A stretch of DNA of 64,000 nt from positions 7,501-71,500 of the forward strand of contig CALSOO010000008.1 in assembly GCA_943787985.1 (NCBI GenBank), read 5' to 3'. Origin of the DNA: an uncultured Paracoccaceae bacterium (lineage in GTDB: Bacteria > Pseudomonadota > Alphaproteobacteria > Rhodobacterales > Rhodobacteraceae). The notes beneath the pieces are model-generated. The model did no database searches. It saw only the letters and a list, made by a program, of their open reading frames with translations, and was not told the DNA's origin. This document shows positions 55,777-64,000 of the stretch, one piece after another (within the stretch, counting starts at the first letter, position 1; the number at the start of each line of letters is the position of its first letter). The position numbers and the translations under genes are program-made.

Positions 55777-57584
55777 TTAGTGGTTGTCACGCGGCATGAA
55801 TTTGCGAGCGATGTCGCGATATTCCGCAGCGCCTTTGAGGGTCATACCCTCGATCCAAGACGGCCGACTTTTTCGCGGAAGAGTCTCCTGCCACGGCGAC
55901 TGGCTTTCGGCGGATGCCATAGCCGCCATTTTCCGACAAGGTGCGGGCGCGCTCGGCCAGTTCGTCCAAAGGCACCAGCATGTCGGCCGTGCCTTTGCCC
56001 AGGTCGATGCGCACGCGGTCGCCGGTTTGCAACAGCGCAAGGCCACCGCCATCTGCCGCCTCGGGCGAGGCGTTCAGGATCGAGGGCGAACCGGAGGTGC
56101 CCGATTGCCGTCCGTCCCCGATACAAGGCAGCGCCTCGACGCCGCGTTTCGAGCAGGTAGGACGGGGGCCGCATGTTCACGACTTCGGCCCGCCCGGGAT
56201 ACCCTTTGGGGCCCGCGCCGCGCATGAACAGCACGCAATCTCGTCGATGTTCTTCGGCTGGATCATCGATGCGGTGGTGGAAATCTTCGGGCCCGTCAAA
56301 GACGACAGCGCGCCCTTCAAACGCTTCGGGGTCATCCGGGTTGGACAGATACGTCTTGCGGAAAGCCGTCTGAAATCACCGAGGTTTTCATGATCGCGCT
56401 GTCGAACAGATTGCCTGACAGAGTTGATAAACCCTGCCTGCTGCTTCATCGGCTCTGCCGCGGTTTGATCACATCCAGTTCTGGTGCGCGCCGCCGCGCA
56501 GTTGTCGCCCATGCTCTTGCCGTTGGCCGTGATCACGGCACGGGATGCGGCAACAGGTCGGCCGCAATCAATTCCCCCACAACCGCAGGCACACCGCCCG
56601 CGTGTTGATAATCTTCGCCCAGATATTTGCCAGCGGGCTGCATGTTAACCAGCAGCGGCACGTCATGCCCGACGCTTTGCCAGTCGTCGTTGTCCAGCGG
56701 CACGCCGAGGTGGCGCGCAATCCGTTGAGGTGAATGGGCGCATTGGTCGACCCACCGATCGCGGAATTTATCACGATCGCGTTTTCGAACGCTTCGCGGG
56801 TCATGATGTCGGTGGGCGCAGGTCCTCCCAGACCATGTCCACGATGCGCTTGCCGGTTTCGTAGCTGATCTGGCCGCGCTCGCGGTAGGGTGCTGGAATC
56901 GCCGCATCCGGGCAGTTGCATGCCCAAGGCTTCGGCCAGCGAGTTCATCGTCGTCGCCGTGCCCATGGTGTTGCAATAGCCCACGGAAGGGGCCGAGGCG
57001 GCGGCGATGTTCATGAATTCATCGTCATCGATTTCACCCGCAGCCAGCAGTTCGCGCGCTTTCCAGATCACAGTGCCAGAGCCTGCGCGTTCCCCTTTCC
57101 ACCAGCCGTTCAGCATGGGTCCGACCGACAATGCGATCGCAGGGATGTTAACCGTTGCCGCGGCCATCAGCAGCGCTGGCGTGGTCTTGTCACAGCCGAT
57201 GTTCAGCACGACCCCGTCCAGCGGATAGCCAAACAGCGTTTCCACCAGCGACAGATAAGCAAGGTTGCGATCCAACATCGCGGTGGGGCGTTTTCCGGTC
57301 TCCTGAATCGGGTGCACCGGCACTTCGATGCAGGTTCCACCCGCCGCGATGATCCCGTCGCGCACCCGTTTGGTCAGTTCCAGATGGTGGCGGTTGCAGG
57401 GGCTGAGATCGGAGCCTGTTTGCGCGATCCCGATGATCGGTTTGCCCGATTGCAACTCTTCGCGGGTCAGCCCGTAGTTGAGGTAACGCTCAAGGTAAAG
57501 CGCTGTCATTTCAGGATTTTCCGGGTTGTCGAACCATTTGCGCGAGCGCAAGTCTTGTGGCTTCATTTTACGCTCAGTGCTCAT
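55777..57584 (-). pseudogene. IlvD/Edd-family sugar-acid dehydratase, frameshifted
   Basis: The first ~230 residues are intact: [40 protein letters not shown] and [20 protein letters not shown], followed by [20 protein letters not shown]. These match IlvD/Edd iron-sulfur dehydratases of the arabonate/xylonate group. From about 56900 downward the coding frame shifts several times. Fragments [54 protein letters not shown] and AAEYRDIARKFMPRDNH continue the family in different frames. Short runs such as CCC instead of the expected CCCC near 56820 explain some shifts. The start overlaps the SDR stop (ATGA). Confidence 0.85.
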
Positions 57585-58339
57585 TGGCCGCTCCAGCCTC
57601 CGTCGATGATATGTGTATGTCCAGTGGTGAATGCGCTTTCGTCGCTGGCCAGATAAACGGCCAGATGTGCGATTTCCTGCGCTGTGGCGACGCGGCCCAT
57701 TGGCTGGCGTCCCACGAATTGTTTCATGGCGGCGTCATAGCTGCCAAGCTGTTCGCCCAATGCCGTCACGCGCTCGTGCCAGCTGGGCGATTCCACCGTG
57801 CCCGGGCAGATGCAATTGCACCGCACCCCTTGAGTGATGTAATCCACCGCGACCGATTTTGTCAGCCCGACAACTGCCGCTTTGGTGGTGCCATAGATAA
57901 AACGGTTGGGCGCCCCGATGATGCTGCCGAGGGCGGATGACATGTTGATAATCGACCCTGACCCCCGCTCCAGCATGCCTGGCAGGGCCGCCTGGATCGT
58001 GCGCAGCATGGAGCGCACGTTGAGGTCAAACGCAAAGTCCCAATCGGCGTCTGTGGTCTCCAGAACGGTGCCGTGATGCACGAAACCGGCGCAGTTGAAC
58101 AAGATATCGGGCTGCGCTTTGGCCACCCCTGCGTTGACGCTGCCGGTGTCGCGTGCGTCCAGCGTCAGCACCTCGATGTCCCCTTCGCCCTCATCGCGAA
58201 TCGTCGCCAGAGCGTCCATGTTTATGTCGCTGGCAAACACCTTTGCCCCTTGTGCCGCCATCGCCAGCGCTGTCGCGCGTCCGATCCCTTGCCCCGCCGC
58301 TGTCACCAGCGCGCGTTTTCCCTCAAGTCGTTGTCCCAT
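57581..58339 (-). CDS. short-chain dehydrogenase/reductase (sugar-acid type)
   Basis: The 252-residue enzyme shows the Gly-rich NAD(P) site [17 protein letters not shown], catalytic Ser in [10 protein letters not shown], Tyr-x3-Lys in [13 protein letters not shown] and the C-terminal [14 protein letters not shown]. It resembles the dehydrogenases that oxidise 2-keto-3-deoxy sugar acids such as 2-keto-3-deoxy-L-fuconate. It lies upstream of the IlvD/Edd gene and is coupled to it by overlap. It is intact. Confidence 0.85.
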   Translation of the reverse strand: MGQRLEGKRALVTAAGQGIGRATALAMAAQGAKVFASDINMDALATIRDEGEGDIEVLTLDARDTGSVNAGVAKAQPDILFNCAGFVHHGTVLETTDADWDFAFDLNVRSMLRTIQAALPGMLERGSGSIINMSSALGSIIGAPNRFIYGTTKAAVVGLTKSVAVDYITQGVRCNCICPGTVESPSWHERVTALGEQLGSYDAAMKQFVGRQPMGRVATAQEIAHLAVYLASDESAFTTGHTHIIDGGWSGQ

Positions 58340-58540
58340 AATGTTTTTTCCGTCTGGTTGCGCAGAAATTCACCCCTGTATTTCCAGTGCAATCTGCTCA
58401 TGTCATCCCTGAAGACGCGCAGATTGCCCCCCTTTTTGCAGCGTGGGGGCTGGTTCCTGCGTCTGTTTGAGTTAGCGTATGACAGACGCTTGAGCTTTAC
58501 CACTGCTTTGGCCATGCCCACCGATTGCGAGAGGAATTTC

Positions 58541-59425
58541 ATGACACAACACCGCAAAATCGCCCTGATCGGCACTGGCCTGATGGGGATTCCGATGGGG
58601 TTGAACCTGATGAGGGCCGGATATGAGTTGCGCGCGTGGAACCGCTCACCCCAGCGCGCTGCCCCCCTTGTGGCCGCAGGTGCGACCCTTGCCCCAACCG
58701 CGGCAGAGGCGGTGACGGGCGCGGATGTGATCATCACAATGTTGTCGGACGGCTTTGCCACAGCGACCTTGTTCGAGGACGCTGCATTTGTGTCCGCCCT
58801 GAGCGCAAAACCCCTGTGGCTGGACATGTCCAGCGCCAAACCCGAACACGCCCGCGCCTTGTCCGAGCGCTTGGCCGCGCACGGCGTTGCCTGTCTGGAC
58901 GCCCCCGTTTCGGGCGGCACCAAAGGGGCCGAAGCAGCCAGTCTGGCGATCATGGTGGGCGGCGCGGCAGAGGCATTTGACGCAGCCCGCCCCGTTTTCG
59001 AGGCCATGGGCCGCCCTGTGCATGTGGGTCCATCGGGCTGTGGCCAATTGGCGAAACTGGCCAATCAGACCATCGTCGCCGTCACCATCGGGGCCGTGGC
59101 CGAAGCCATGTTGTTGATTGAGCGTGGCGGTGCGGATCCGGCGGCCGTGCGCGCGGCCCTCAAAGGCGGGTTCGCCGACAGCGTGATCTTGCAACAGCAC
59201 GGTGCGCGCATGAGTGCGGGCAATTTTGAACCCGGCGGCTTGTCCAAATTCCAACGCAAGGATCTGGACAACACGTTGGCAGAGGCTGCAACCCTCGGGC
59301 TGGAGCTGCCTGCCACCCAAGCGGTGCGCGACCGTTTTGATCACTTCATCGAGGAGATGGGCGGTGCGGATCTGGACCATTCGGGCCTGTATCTGGAACT
59401 CAAAGCACGAAATGGATTAACCTGA
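58541..59425 (+). CDS. GarR/3-hydroxyisobutyrate dehydrogenase family reductase
   Basis: The 294-residue enzyme shows the nucleotide site IALIGTGLMGIPMGLNLMRA, the substrate motif LDAPVSGGTKGAEAASLAIM and catalytic Lys in GQLAKLANQTIVAVT. It belongs to the beta-hydroxyacid dehydrogenases such as tartronate semialdehyde reductase. ATG 58541 (MTQHRKIAL) was chosen, since the longer frame to 58073 is antisense to the SDR. It overlaps denD by one base pattern (TGATG). Confidence 0.88.
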   Translation: MTQHRKIALIGTGLMGIPMGLNLMRAGYELRAWNRSPQRAAPLVAAGATLAPTAAEAVTGADVIITMLSDGFATATLFEDAAFVSALSAKPLWLDMSSAKPEHARALSERLAAHGVACLDAPVSGGTKGAEAASLAIMVGGAAEAFDAARPVFEAMGRPVHVGPSGCGQLAKLANQTIVAVTIGAVAEAMLLIERGGADPAAVRAALKGGFADSVILQQHGARMSAGNFEPGGLSKFQRKDLDNTLAEAATLGLELPATQAVRDRFDHFIEEMGGADLDHSGLYLELKARNGLT

Positions 59426-60387
59426 TGTCGAAAATTCTGATCCTTGGCGGTGGCGGCATGATCGCGCAGAAACTGGCCCGCGCCCTGAACACGGAGCCTG
59501 CCTGTCGCGGGGCCGAATTGACCCTGTTTGACGTCGGCTTCCCCCCCAAAGGGGCAGCAGGGACGCAGATCACGGGCAACATCGCCGACCCTGCGCGCGT
59601 GCAGGACCTGGTGGCCGCGCGCCCTGATGTGATTTTTCATCTGGCTGCAATTGTGTCGGGAGAGGCCGAAGCCGATTTCGATAAAGGCTGGGATATCAAC
59701 ATGATGGCCATGTGGCATCTGCTGGGCGCGATCAAGGATCAGCATGATGCAAGCGGCGGGTCATATGTGCCACGGGTGGTGTTCACCTCGTCCATCGCCG
59801 TGTTTGGCGGCCCCTTTCCCGACAAAATCGACGACGTTTTCCTGAGCGCGCCACAAACCAGCTACGGGGCGCAGAAATCCGCGTGCGAATTGATGCTGGG
59901 CGACTTCAGCCGCAAAGGGATTGCCGACGGCGTTTCCCTGCGGCTGCCCACAATCTGCGTGCGCCCGGGCTTGCCCAATGCGGCGGCCTCGGGTTTCTTT
60001 TCGGGCATCATTCGGGAACCTTTGAACGGACAAAAGGCCATTTTGCCTGTGCCCGACACTGTGCGTCATTGGCACGCGTCGCCCCGTGCAGCGGTCGGTT
60101 TCCTGCGCCACGCCGCCGCGTTGGACACGGAAGTGTTGGAGGGGCGGCGCGCGTTGAACCTGCCCGGCGTGTCCTGCACCGTGGCCGAACAAATCGAAGC
60201 TTTGCGCAGGGTTGCAGGCCAAAAAGCAGTGGATTTGATCACCCCGACCCCTGATCCGACCATCGCAAAGATCGTCAGCGGGTGGCCCCGCGATTTTGAC
60301 CCCCAACGCGCAATTGCACTGGGGTTTCAGGCCGAAACCAGCTTTGAGCAGATCATTCAGGTCTATCTTGAGGACGAAATGGCGTGA
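59425..60387 (+). CDS. denD: D-erythronate dehydrogenase-like NAD-dependent epimerase-fold enzyme
   Basis: The 320-residue extended SDR has KILILGGGGMIAQKLARALN, VIFHLAAIVSGEAEADFDKG, SSIAVFGGPFPDKIDDVFLS and Tyr/Lys in TSYGAQKSACELMLGD. This combination matches D-erythronate dehydrogenase (DenD), which oxidises C4 sugar acids before DenE/OtnK-type steps. No kinase of the DUF1537 type is seen here, so the substrate is uncertain and the symbol is tentative. The start overlaps the preceding stop. It is the last gene of a two-gene run and ends near the gntR stop. Confidence 0.75.
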   Translation: MSKILILGGGGMIAQKLARALNTEPACRGAELTLFDVGFPPKGAAGTQITGNIADPARVQDLVAARPDVIFHLAAIVSGEAEADFDKGWDINMMAMWHLLGAIKDQHDASGGSYVPRVVFTSSIAVFGGPFPDKIDDVFLSAPQTSYGAQKSACELMLGDFSRKGIADGVSLRLPTICVRPGLPNAAASGFFSGIIREPLNGQKAILPVPDTVRHWHASPRAAVGFLRHAAALDTEVLEGRRALNLPGVSCTVAEQIEALRRVAGQKAVDLITPTPDPTIAKIVSGWPRDFDPQRAIALGFQAETSFEQIIQVYLEDEMA

Positions 60388-60404
60388 GGATGAGTTGAGC
60401 GCGA

Positions 60405-61070
60405 TTACAGCCCGTCTTTGAGCGTTTCGCCTGTCAGGTGGCGCGCCAAGTGGTCGTGGATTTTCTTGCGCGTCAGGGCTTCATCCCCGGAGAGGGCAGC
60501 TTCAATAATGTTGCGGTGGTCTTCTATGTTGTTGGAAATGAAGCCGAAAGTGCGGTCCGCGACCATCAGTTGCTGGCGGAACCGGCTGTAGATGTTGGCG
60601 TGAAGGGCTTTGAGCGTGTCCGAGCCACAGGCCGCGATCAGCGTTTCATGAAATTCACGTTCAGCGTTGAACCATATGCCCTCGAACCCTGCCGTTTCAT
60701 GCGCGTCATGGATGCGTTTTTCGATGTGGCTGAGTTGGTGATGGGCCGCTGTCAGCCGCGCTTCCCACGCGACACCGCCGTTGCGGATGGACAAAACCGT
60801 GCCCTCCCCTTCGAGCAGAACGCGCATATGCGTCAGCTCTGCCACGACTTTTTTGGACCGCTCGGGCACCCGAAACCCGCGTTGTTCCTGAAACGTCACA
60901 AGCCCCGCCGTGGACAGACGAAACAAGGCTTCGCGCACCGCAGAGGCCGAACAGCCAAAGCGCGCTCGCAAATGTTCCGCCTTGAGCTTGGCCCCATGTT
61001 CCAACTGATTGGCAATGAGCATGTGATGCAAAGCGTCATAGATATCAATATCTTGTGCAGTGTTTTCCAC
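60405..61070 (-). CDS. GntR family regulator (FCD effector domain)
   Basis: The 221-residue regulator has a GntR winged HTH (LKAEHLRARFGCSASAVREA; LFRLSTAGLVTFQEQRGFRV) and an all-helical FCD domain (MRVLLEGEGTVLSIRNGGVA; EREFHETLIAACGSDTLKAL). FCD regulators bind sugar-acid or dicarboxylate effectors. It is divergent from the TRAP operon and convergent with denD. The divergent region carries the twin GAAATTTC boxes. Confidence 0.92.
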   Translation of the reverse strand: MENTAQDIDIYDALHHMLIANQLEHGAKLKAEHLRARFGCSASAVREALFRLSTAGLVTFQEQRGFRVPERSKKVVAELTHMRVLLEGEGTVLSIRNGGVAWEARLTAAHHQLSHIEKRIHDAHETAGFEGIWFNAEREFHETLIAACGSDTLKALHANIYSRFRQQLMVADRTFGFISNNIEDHRNIIEAALSGDEALTRKKIHDHLARHLTGETLKDGL

Positions 61071-61106
61071 CCAACGCCCCCCAGAGTTGCCCTGCCACCC
61101 TACACG

Positions 61107-61143
61107 TGAAATTTCGAGATAAAAGCAAAATCACGAAATTTCA
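61107..61143. promoter_or_regulatory. twin GAAATTTC palindromes, likely GntR operator
   Basis: GAAATTTC (itself palindromic) occurs at 61108-61115 and 61135-61142. The extended arms TGAAATTTCG (61107) and CGAAATTTCA (61134) form a perfect 10-base inverted repeat, centre to centre 27 bases. It is within 80 bases of gntR and 150 of dctP, so it is placed to control both. Confidence 0.65.
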
Positions 61144-61258
61144 GAAAATTTAGGTTTTTTCTTGGCAGGTCGGGATTCACCGTCTACCGTTTCCCTAGCG
61201 TGACTCGGAACGGGCAGCAAAAGCCCCGACAAAGACGCTCAACGTCTGGGAGGACAAC

Positions 61259-62281
61259 ATGAAACTAGTGAAAACTGCGGCCACGCTGGCCGTCGCAGCG
61301 GCATTGACCGCGACCACCGCTTTGACCGCTGCAGCAGAGACGACAACCCTGCGCATTCAAACGCACTTCTCGCCCGAGACCCTGTCCGGCAAGATGGCCG
61401 CGAAGTTCATCGATGACGTGCAAACCATGTCCAATGGCGAAATCTCGATCGAGATGTTCTATTCCTCTTCCGTTGTGAAGTCGGTCGAGACCTTTGACGC
61501 GGCCGCCACCGGCATTCTGGATTGCGACATGACGGGCGGCGCCTATCAAACGGGCAAAAACCCTGCGTTCCAGTTCGCAGGCGATTTGATGGGCGGCTAT
61601 CAGAACCCGTATCAGCAGATGGCATGGTTGCTGCACGGCGACGGCAAGGCCGCGTTGAACGGTTTGTACAACGGCTATGACATGGAATTCATCGGCTGGT
61701 GGATCCCCGGTCCTGAGTCTTTGTCCTCGACCAAACCAATCCGCAATGTCGGGGACTTCAAGGATTGGAAATTCCGCTCCCCTCCTGGTCTTGCGACCAA
61801 AGTATTCGCCAACCTGGGCGCGTCCCCGATCGTGATGGATTTCAACGAGATCTTTACCGCGCTTGAGACGGGTATCATTGACGGTGCCGATGCGGCCAAC
61901 CTGACCAACAACGTCGGTTTGGGTCTCTATGACATCGCAGAGCACACCAACTTCCCCGGCTTCCACTCCATGCCTGCCGACCATCTGGCCTGCCGCAAGG
62001 ACATCTGGGACGCCATGCCTGCGCACCACAAAAAAATCATGGAAGTCGCCATGGACAGCCTTGCCTTGCACAACGCAACCAAGAACGAAGTCCAGAACGC
62101 CCAGACCGCCAAGGACCTGCGCGCCAAGGGTGTGAACCTGTATGAGTGGACCCCTGAGGATCTGCAAGTGTACCGTGACGCGGTTCAAAAAGGCTGGACC
62201 GAGTTTGCGACCACCCCAGAAGCCAAAGCGCTTCTCGCAAGCCACATTGCCTTCCTGCAAGACATGGGCGCAATGAAGTAA
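61259..62281 (+). CDS. dctP: TRAP transporter solute-binding protein (DctP type)
   Basis: The 340-residue periplasmic protein has a Sec signal (LVKTAATLAVAAALTATTAL, cut after AAA) and the DctP fold. It shows LRIQTHFSPETLSGKMAAKF, the carboxylate-binding Arg in WKFRSPPGLATKVFANLGAS and NEIFTALETGIIDGADAANL. Such proteins capture C4-dicarboxylates or sugar acids. With the divergent GntR and the enzymes around it, a sugar acid is likely. dctQ follows after the enolase-superfamily gene. Confidence 0.92.
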   Translation: MKLVKTAATLAVAAALTATTALTAAAETTTLRIQTHFSPETLSGKMAAKFIDDVQTMSNGEISIEMFYSSSVVKSVETFDAAATGILDCDMTGGAYQTGKNPAFQFAGDLMGGYQNPYQQMAWLLHGDGKAALNGLYNGYDMEFIGWWIPGPESLSSTKPIRNVGDFKDWKFRSPPGLATKVFANLGASPIVMDFNEIFTALETGIIDGADAANLTNNVGLGLYDIAEHTNFPGFHSMPADHLACRKDIWDAMPAHHKKIMEVAMDSLALHNATKNEVQNAQTAKDLRAKGVNLYEWTPEDLQVYRDAVQKGWTEFATTPEAKALLASHIAFLQDMGAMK

Positions 62282-62308
62282 CCTTTTCGGTTTACCGACG
62301 AAAACCAG

Positions 62309-62343
62309 CGGCAGGGCTTTGCAAAAGGTCCTGCCGTTTTTCC
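62309..62343 (+). terminator. hairpin after the TRAP binding-protein gene
   Basis: CGGCAGG (62309-62315) and CCTGCCG (62330-62336) pair and are followed by TTTTT. It would partially stop transcription, giving more binding protein than enzyme and membrane parts. Confidence 0.7.
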
Positions 62344-62364
62344 CTCAAGTTGCCAAAGACCCTC

Positions 62365-63534
62365 ATGAAAATCACCCGCATCACCAGCCATGTTTTGCAA
62401 TACGACATGCCCGAGCGTTTGGGCTATTCGCAGCAATACTACGCCCAGCGCACCGCCCATCTGGTCGAGGTCGAGACCGATGAGGGCGTGACCGGATGGG
62501 GTGAATGTTTTGGGCCGGGCACGGTCGCTTTGGCCAACAAGACCATCGTCGAGCGTGTCATCCAGCCTATGGTGCTGGGGATGGATCCGATGGACCGCGA
62601 CGTGATCTGGCACAAGGTTTACAATCTGCTGCGCGATCACGGTCAAAAAGGCATGCCCCTGCAATCCTTGTCCGGCGTGGACATCGCGTTGTGGGATATT
62701 GCGGGCAAGGTTGCGGGTCTGCCCCTGCACAAAATGATCGGCGGCGCGCACCGTACTTGTGTTCCCTGCTACGGCTACGGCATGATGCTGCGCGACGAGC
62801 CGGTTGCCGCCCTCGCCGCCCGTTTCACCGACGAGGCTGCCGCGATCAAGGACATGGGCTTTGTTGCGACCAAGATGAAAACCGGCTTTGGTCCCAAGCC
62901 CGATGTGATGCTTTGCGAGGCTGTGCGGCGCGGCGTTGGTGACGGTTTCCGCTTTATGGTGGATGCCAACCACGCCTATACCACCCCGGACGCCTTCTAC
63001 GTGGGCCGCGCCCTTGAGGAGCTGGACGCCTATTGGTTCGAGGAACCTATCGCCCCCGAAGATCACGCCGGCTACCGTGAATTGCGCGCCGGTCTCAAGG
63101 TCAACATTTCGGGCGGCGAAGCCGAATTCAACCGCTGGGGCTGGCGCGCGATTTTAGAAAACCGCGGCCTAGATATTGCCCAGCCCGAGGTCTGCGCCTT
63201 GGGCGGGATTTCCGAATATCTGCGTGTGCTGGCCTTGTGCCATGCCCATTTCACCCCCGTCATCAACCACGTCTGGGGCAGCGCCATTGCCGTGGCCACC
63301 AACCTGCAACTGCTGGCCGCGATGCCGCCCCTTCCGGGGGGCCTGCACCCGTGGGAGCCGATGCTGGAGTTCGACACCACTGACAACAAGTTCCGCGACC
63401 AATTGCTGCGCGTGCCCTTGGACATTCAGGCCCAGGTCAAAGCCAACGCAGGGCGCGTCGCCATACCGACAGGCCCCGGCATCGGCGCAGAGCCCGACCG
63501 GGAATTCATCAAACACTACACGTGGGAAGTTTAG
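62365..63534 (+). CDS. enolase-superfamily sugar-acid dehydratase (second, TRAP-linked)
   Basis: The 389-residue enzyme belongs to the MR/MLE family. It shows VATKMKTGFG (Lys pair), metal ligands Asp in FMVDANHAY, Glu in YWFEEPIAPED and Glu in SGGEAEFNRW, and the loop VINHVWGSAIAVATN with a His. The lid region begins MKITRITSHVLQYDMPERL. It is different in detail from the enzyme at 52315, so it likely acts on another acid sugar. ATG 62365 was chosen over 62350 as the normal start. It lies between dctP and dctQ. Confidence 0.87.
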   Translation: MKITRITSHVLQYDMPERLGYSQQYYAQRTAHLVEVETDEGVTGWGECFGPGTVALANKTIVERVIQPMVLGMDPMDRDVIWHKVYNLLRDHGQKGMPLQSLSGVDIALWDIAGKVAGLPLHKMIGGAHRTCVPCYGYGMMLRDEPVAALAARFTDEAAAIKDMGFVATKMKTGFGPKPDVMLCEAVRRGVGDGFRFMVDANHAYTTPDAFYVGRALEELDAYWFEEPIAPEDHAGYRELRAGLKVNISGGEAEFNRWGWRAILENRGLDIAQPEVCALGGISEYLRVLALCHAHFTPVINHVWGSAIAVATNLQLLAAMPPLPGGLHPWEPMLEFDTTDNKFRDQLLRVPLDIQAQVKANAGRVAIPTGPGIGAEPDREFIKHYTWEV

Positions 63535-63571
63535 ACCAAACGTTTGAACCCCATGGGAGGGGGAGAGAGAC

Positions 63572-64000
63572 ATGACAACCGCCAAAGACCTCAAGTCCGG
63601 ATCACTGTGGGAATGGGTGATCCCCTTTGCCTTTTTCTTTTGCGTCTCGTGGGTGGTGTGGCAGTTGCCCGCCTTTTTCCTCGACTGGATTCCGCCCCAA
63701 AGCGAGTCCCTTTATGGCCAGATTGATGCGCTGTTTGCGCTGTATGACATTGTGGATGCGGGCAGCCTGTTTGGCGGGCACCTTGATATTGTCGACATCA
63801 GCGCGCTGATTGCCATTCCGGTCCTCGGGTATCTGGGTGTGCGCACTGTGCGCCGCGCCTCGATCGAGAATGAAAACGTCCGCTCCATAGACAAAATGGC
63901 GATCTTTTTGGGGCGTGTGACCATGATGATGATCCTCGCCCTTACCATTGTCATGCTCTACGAGGTTTTTGTGCGCTACGTGGTGGAGCGGCCCACCCTT
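63572..64000 (+). CDS. dctQ: TRAP transporter small permease (DctQ type), partial at window end
   Basis: The frame is open to the end of the window (143 codons visible). It has helices WVIPFAFFFCVSWVVWQLPA, ALIAIPVLGYLGVRT and LGRVTMMMILALTIVML ending YEVFVRYVVERP, the start of the DctQ family core. A GGGAGAGAGA Shine-Dalgarno-like sequence precedes the ATG. The large permease dctM probably follows outside. Confidence 0.8.
   Translation, partial: MTTAKDLKSGSLWEWVIPFAFFFCVSWVVWQLPAFFLDWIPPQSESLYGQIDALFALYDIVDAGSLFGGHLDIVDISALIAIPVLGYLGVRTVRRASIENENVRSIDKMAIFLGRVTMMMILALTIVMLYEVFVRYVVERPTL

Noticed and set aside
58073..58540. N-terminal extension of the GarR-like gene
   Set aside because: This region is antisense to the SDR start and its untranslated leader; family members begin at the GLMG nucleotide site.
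61265..62260. Minus-strand 331-codon frame opposite dctP
   Set aside because: The plus strand encodes a complete TRAP binding protein; the antisense frame shows no domain.

Overview
The window is chromosomal DNA of a marine alphaproteobacterium of the Rhodobacteraceae (Roseobacter group). This rests on gene content: GapR (DUF2312), an NDUFA12-type complex I protein beside a DUF2155 protein and MlaD, a short-chain fatty acyl-CoA regulator of the ScfR type, a Tat-exported Liv-type binding protein, TRAP transporters and a DenD-like dehydrogenase. No species can be named from the sequence alone.

Region 1 (about 1-19.8 kb) is a decaying genomic island. It ends at a P4-type integrase next to the 3' end of tRNA-Thr(TGT) at 19835-19910. 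It holds remnants of a mobilisable element (CHC2 primase, conjugative coupling ATPase, replication-relaxation protein), an intact NsrR-type regulator, a LysR remnant, a TPR gene with an in-frame amber codon, an old IS21-family fragment (8192-8822), an intact IS21-family element (8823-11341), and a type I restriction-modification locus. In that locus hsdR is cut by the IS and hsdM is frameshifted, while hsdS is intact. A second tyrosine recombinase and small HTH genes follow. Decay is the dominant feature here.

Region 2 (20-28.6 kb) is core-like: gapR, a rhodanese/phosphatase-like sulfur gene beside the wreck of a YeeE/YedE transporter, then a leftward run made of an ScfR-type regulator, a receiver-only response regulator, a small membrane protein, a sodium-solute-symporter/histidine-kinase fusion and a FliM/FliN-like SpoA-domain protein.

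Region 3 (28.8-51.4 kb) holds a complete branched-chain-amino-acid-type ABC transporter, an RTX protein, an acyl-CoA ligase, accBC-aat, DUF2155-mlaD-NDUFA12, a RidA protein, clpP and clpX, a photolyase-like FAD protein with an unusual domain order, PhoX behind a clear Pho box, the Zur-controlled znuA/zur-znuCB zinc cluster, and kynU.

Region 4 (51.7-64 kb) is a sugar-acid catabolic region: a LysE exporter, two enolase-superfamily dehydratases, a 2-hydroxyacid dehydrogenase, a fumarylacetoacetate-hydrolase-family enzyme, an IlvD/Edd dehydratase, an SDR, a GarR/HIBADH-like reductase, a DenD-like dehydrogenase, a GntR/FCD repressor and a TRAP transporter that runs off the window. Three consecutive genes (53978-57584) each carry several frame disruptions while their neighbours are intact. 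A twin-palindrome operator lies between gntR and dctP.

The most interesting leads are the symporter-kinase / receiver / FliM-like gene run, the permuted-looking photolyase relative, the twin operators upstream of kynU and of gntR/dctP, the arm-site-like repeats at the island integrase, and the pattern of gene decay.
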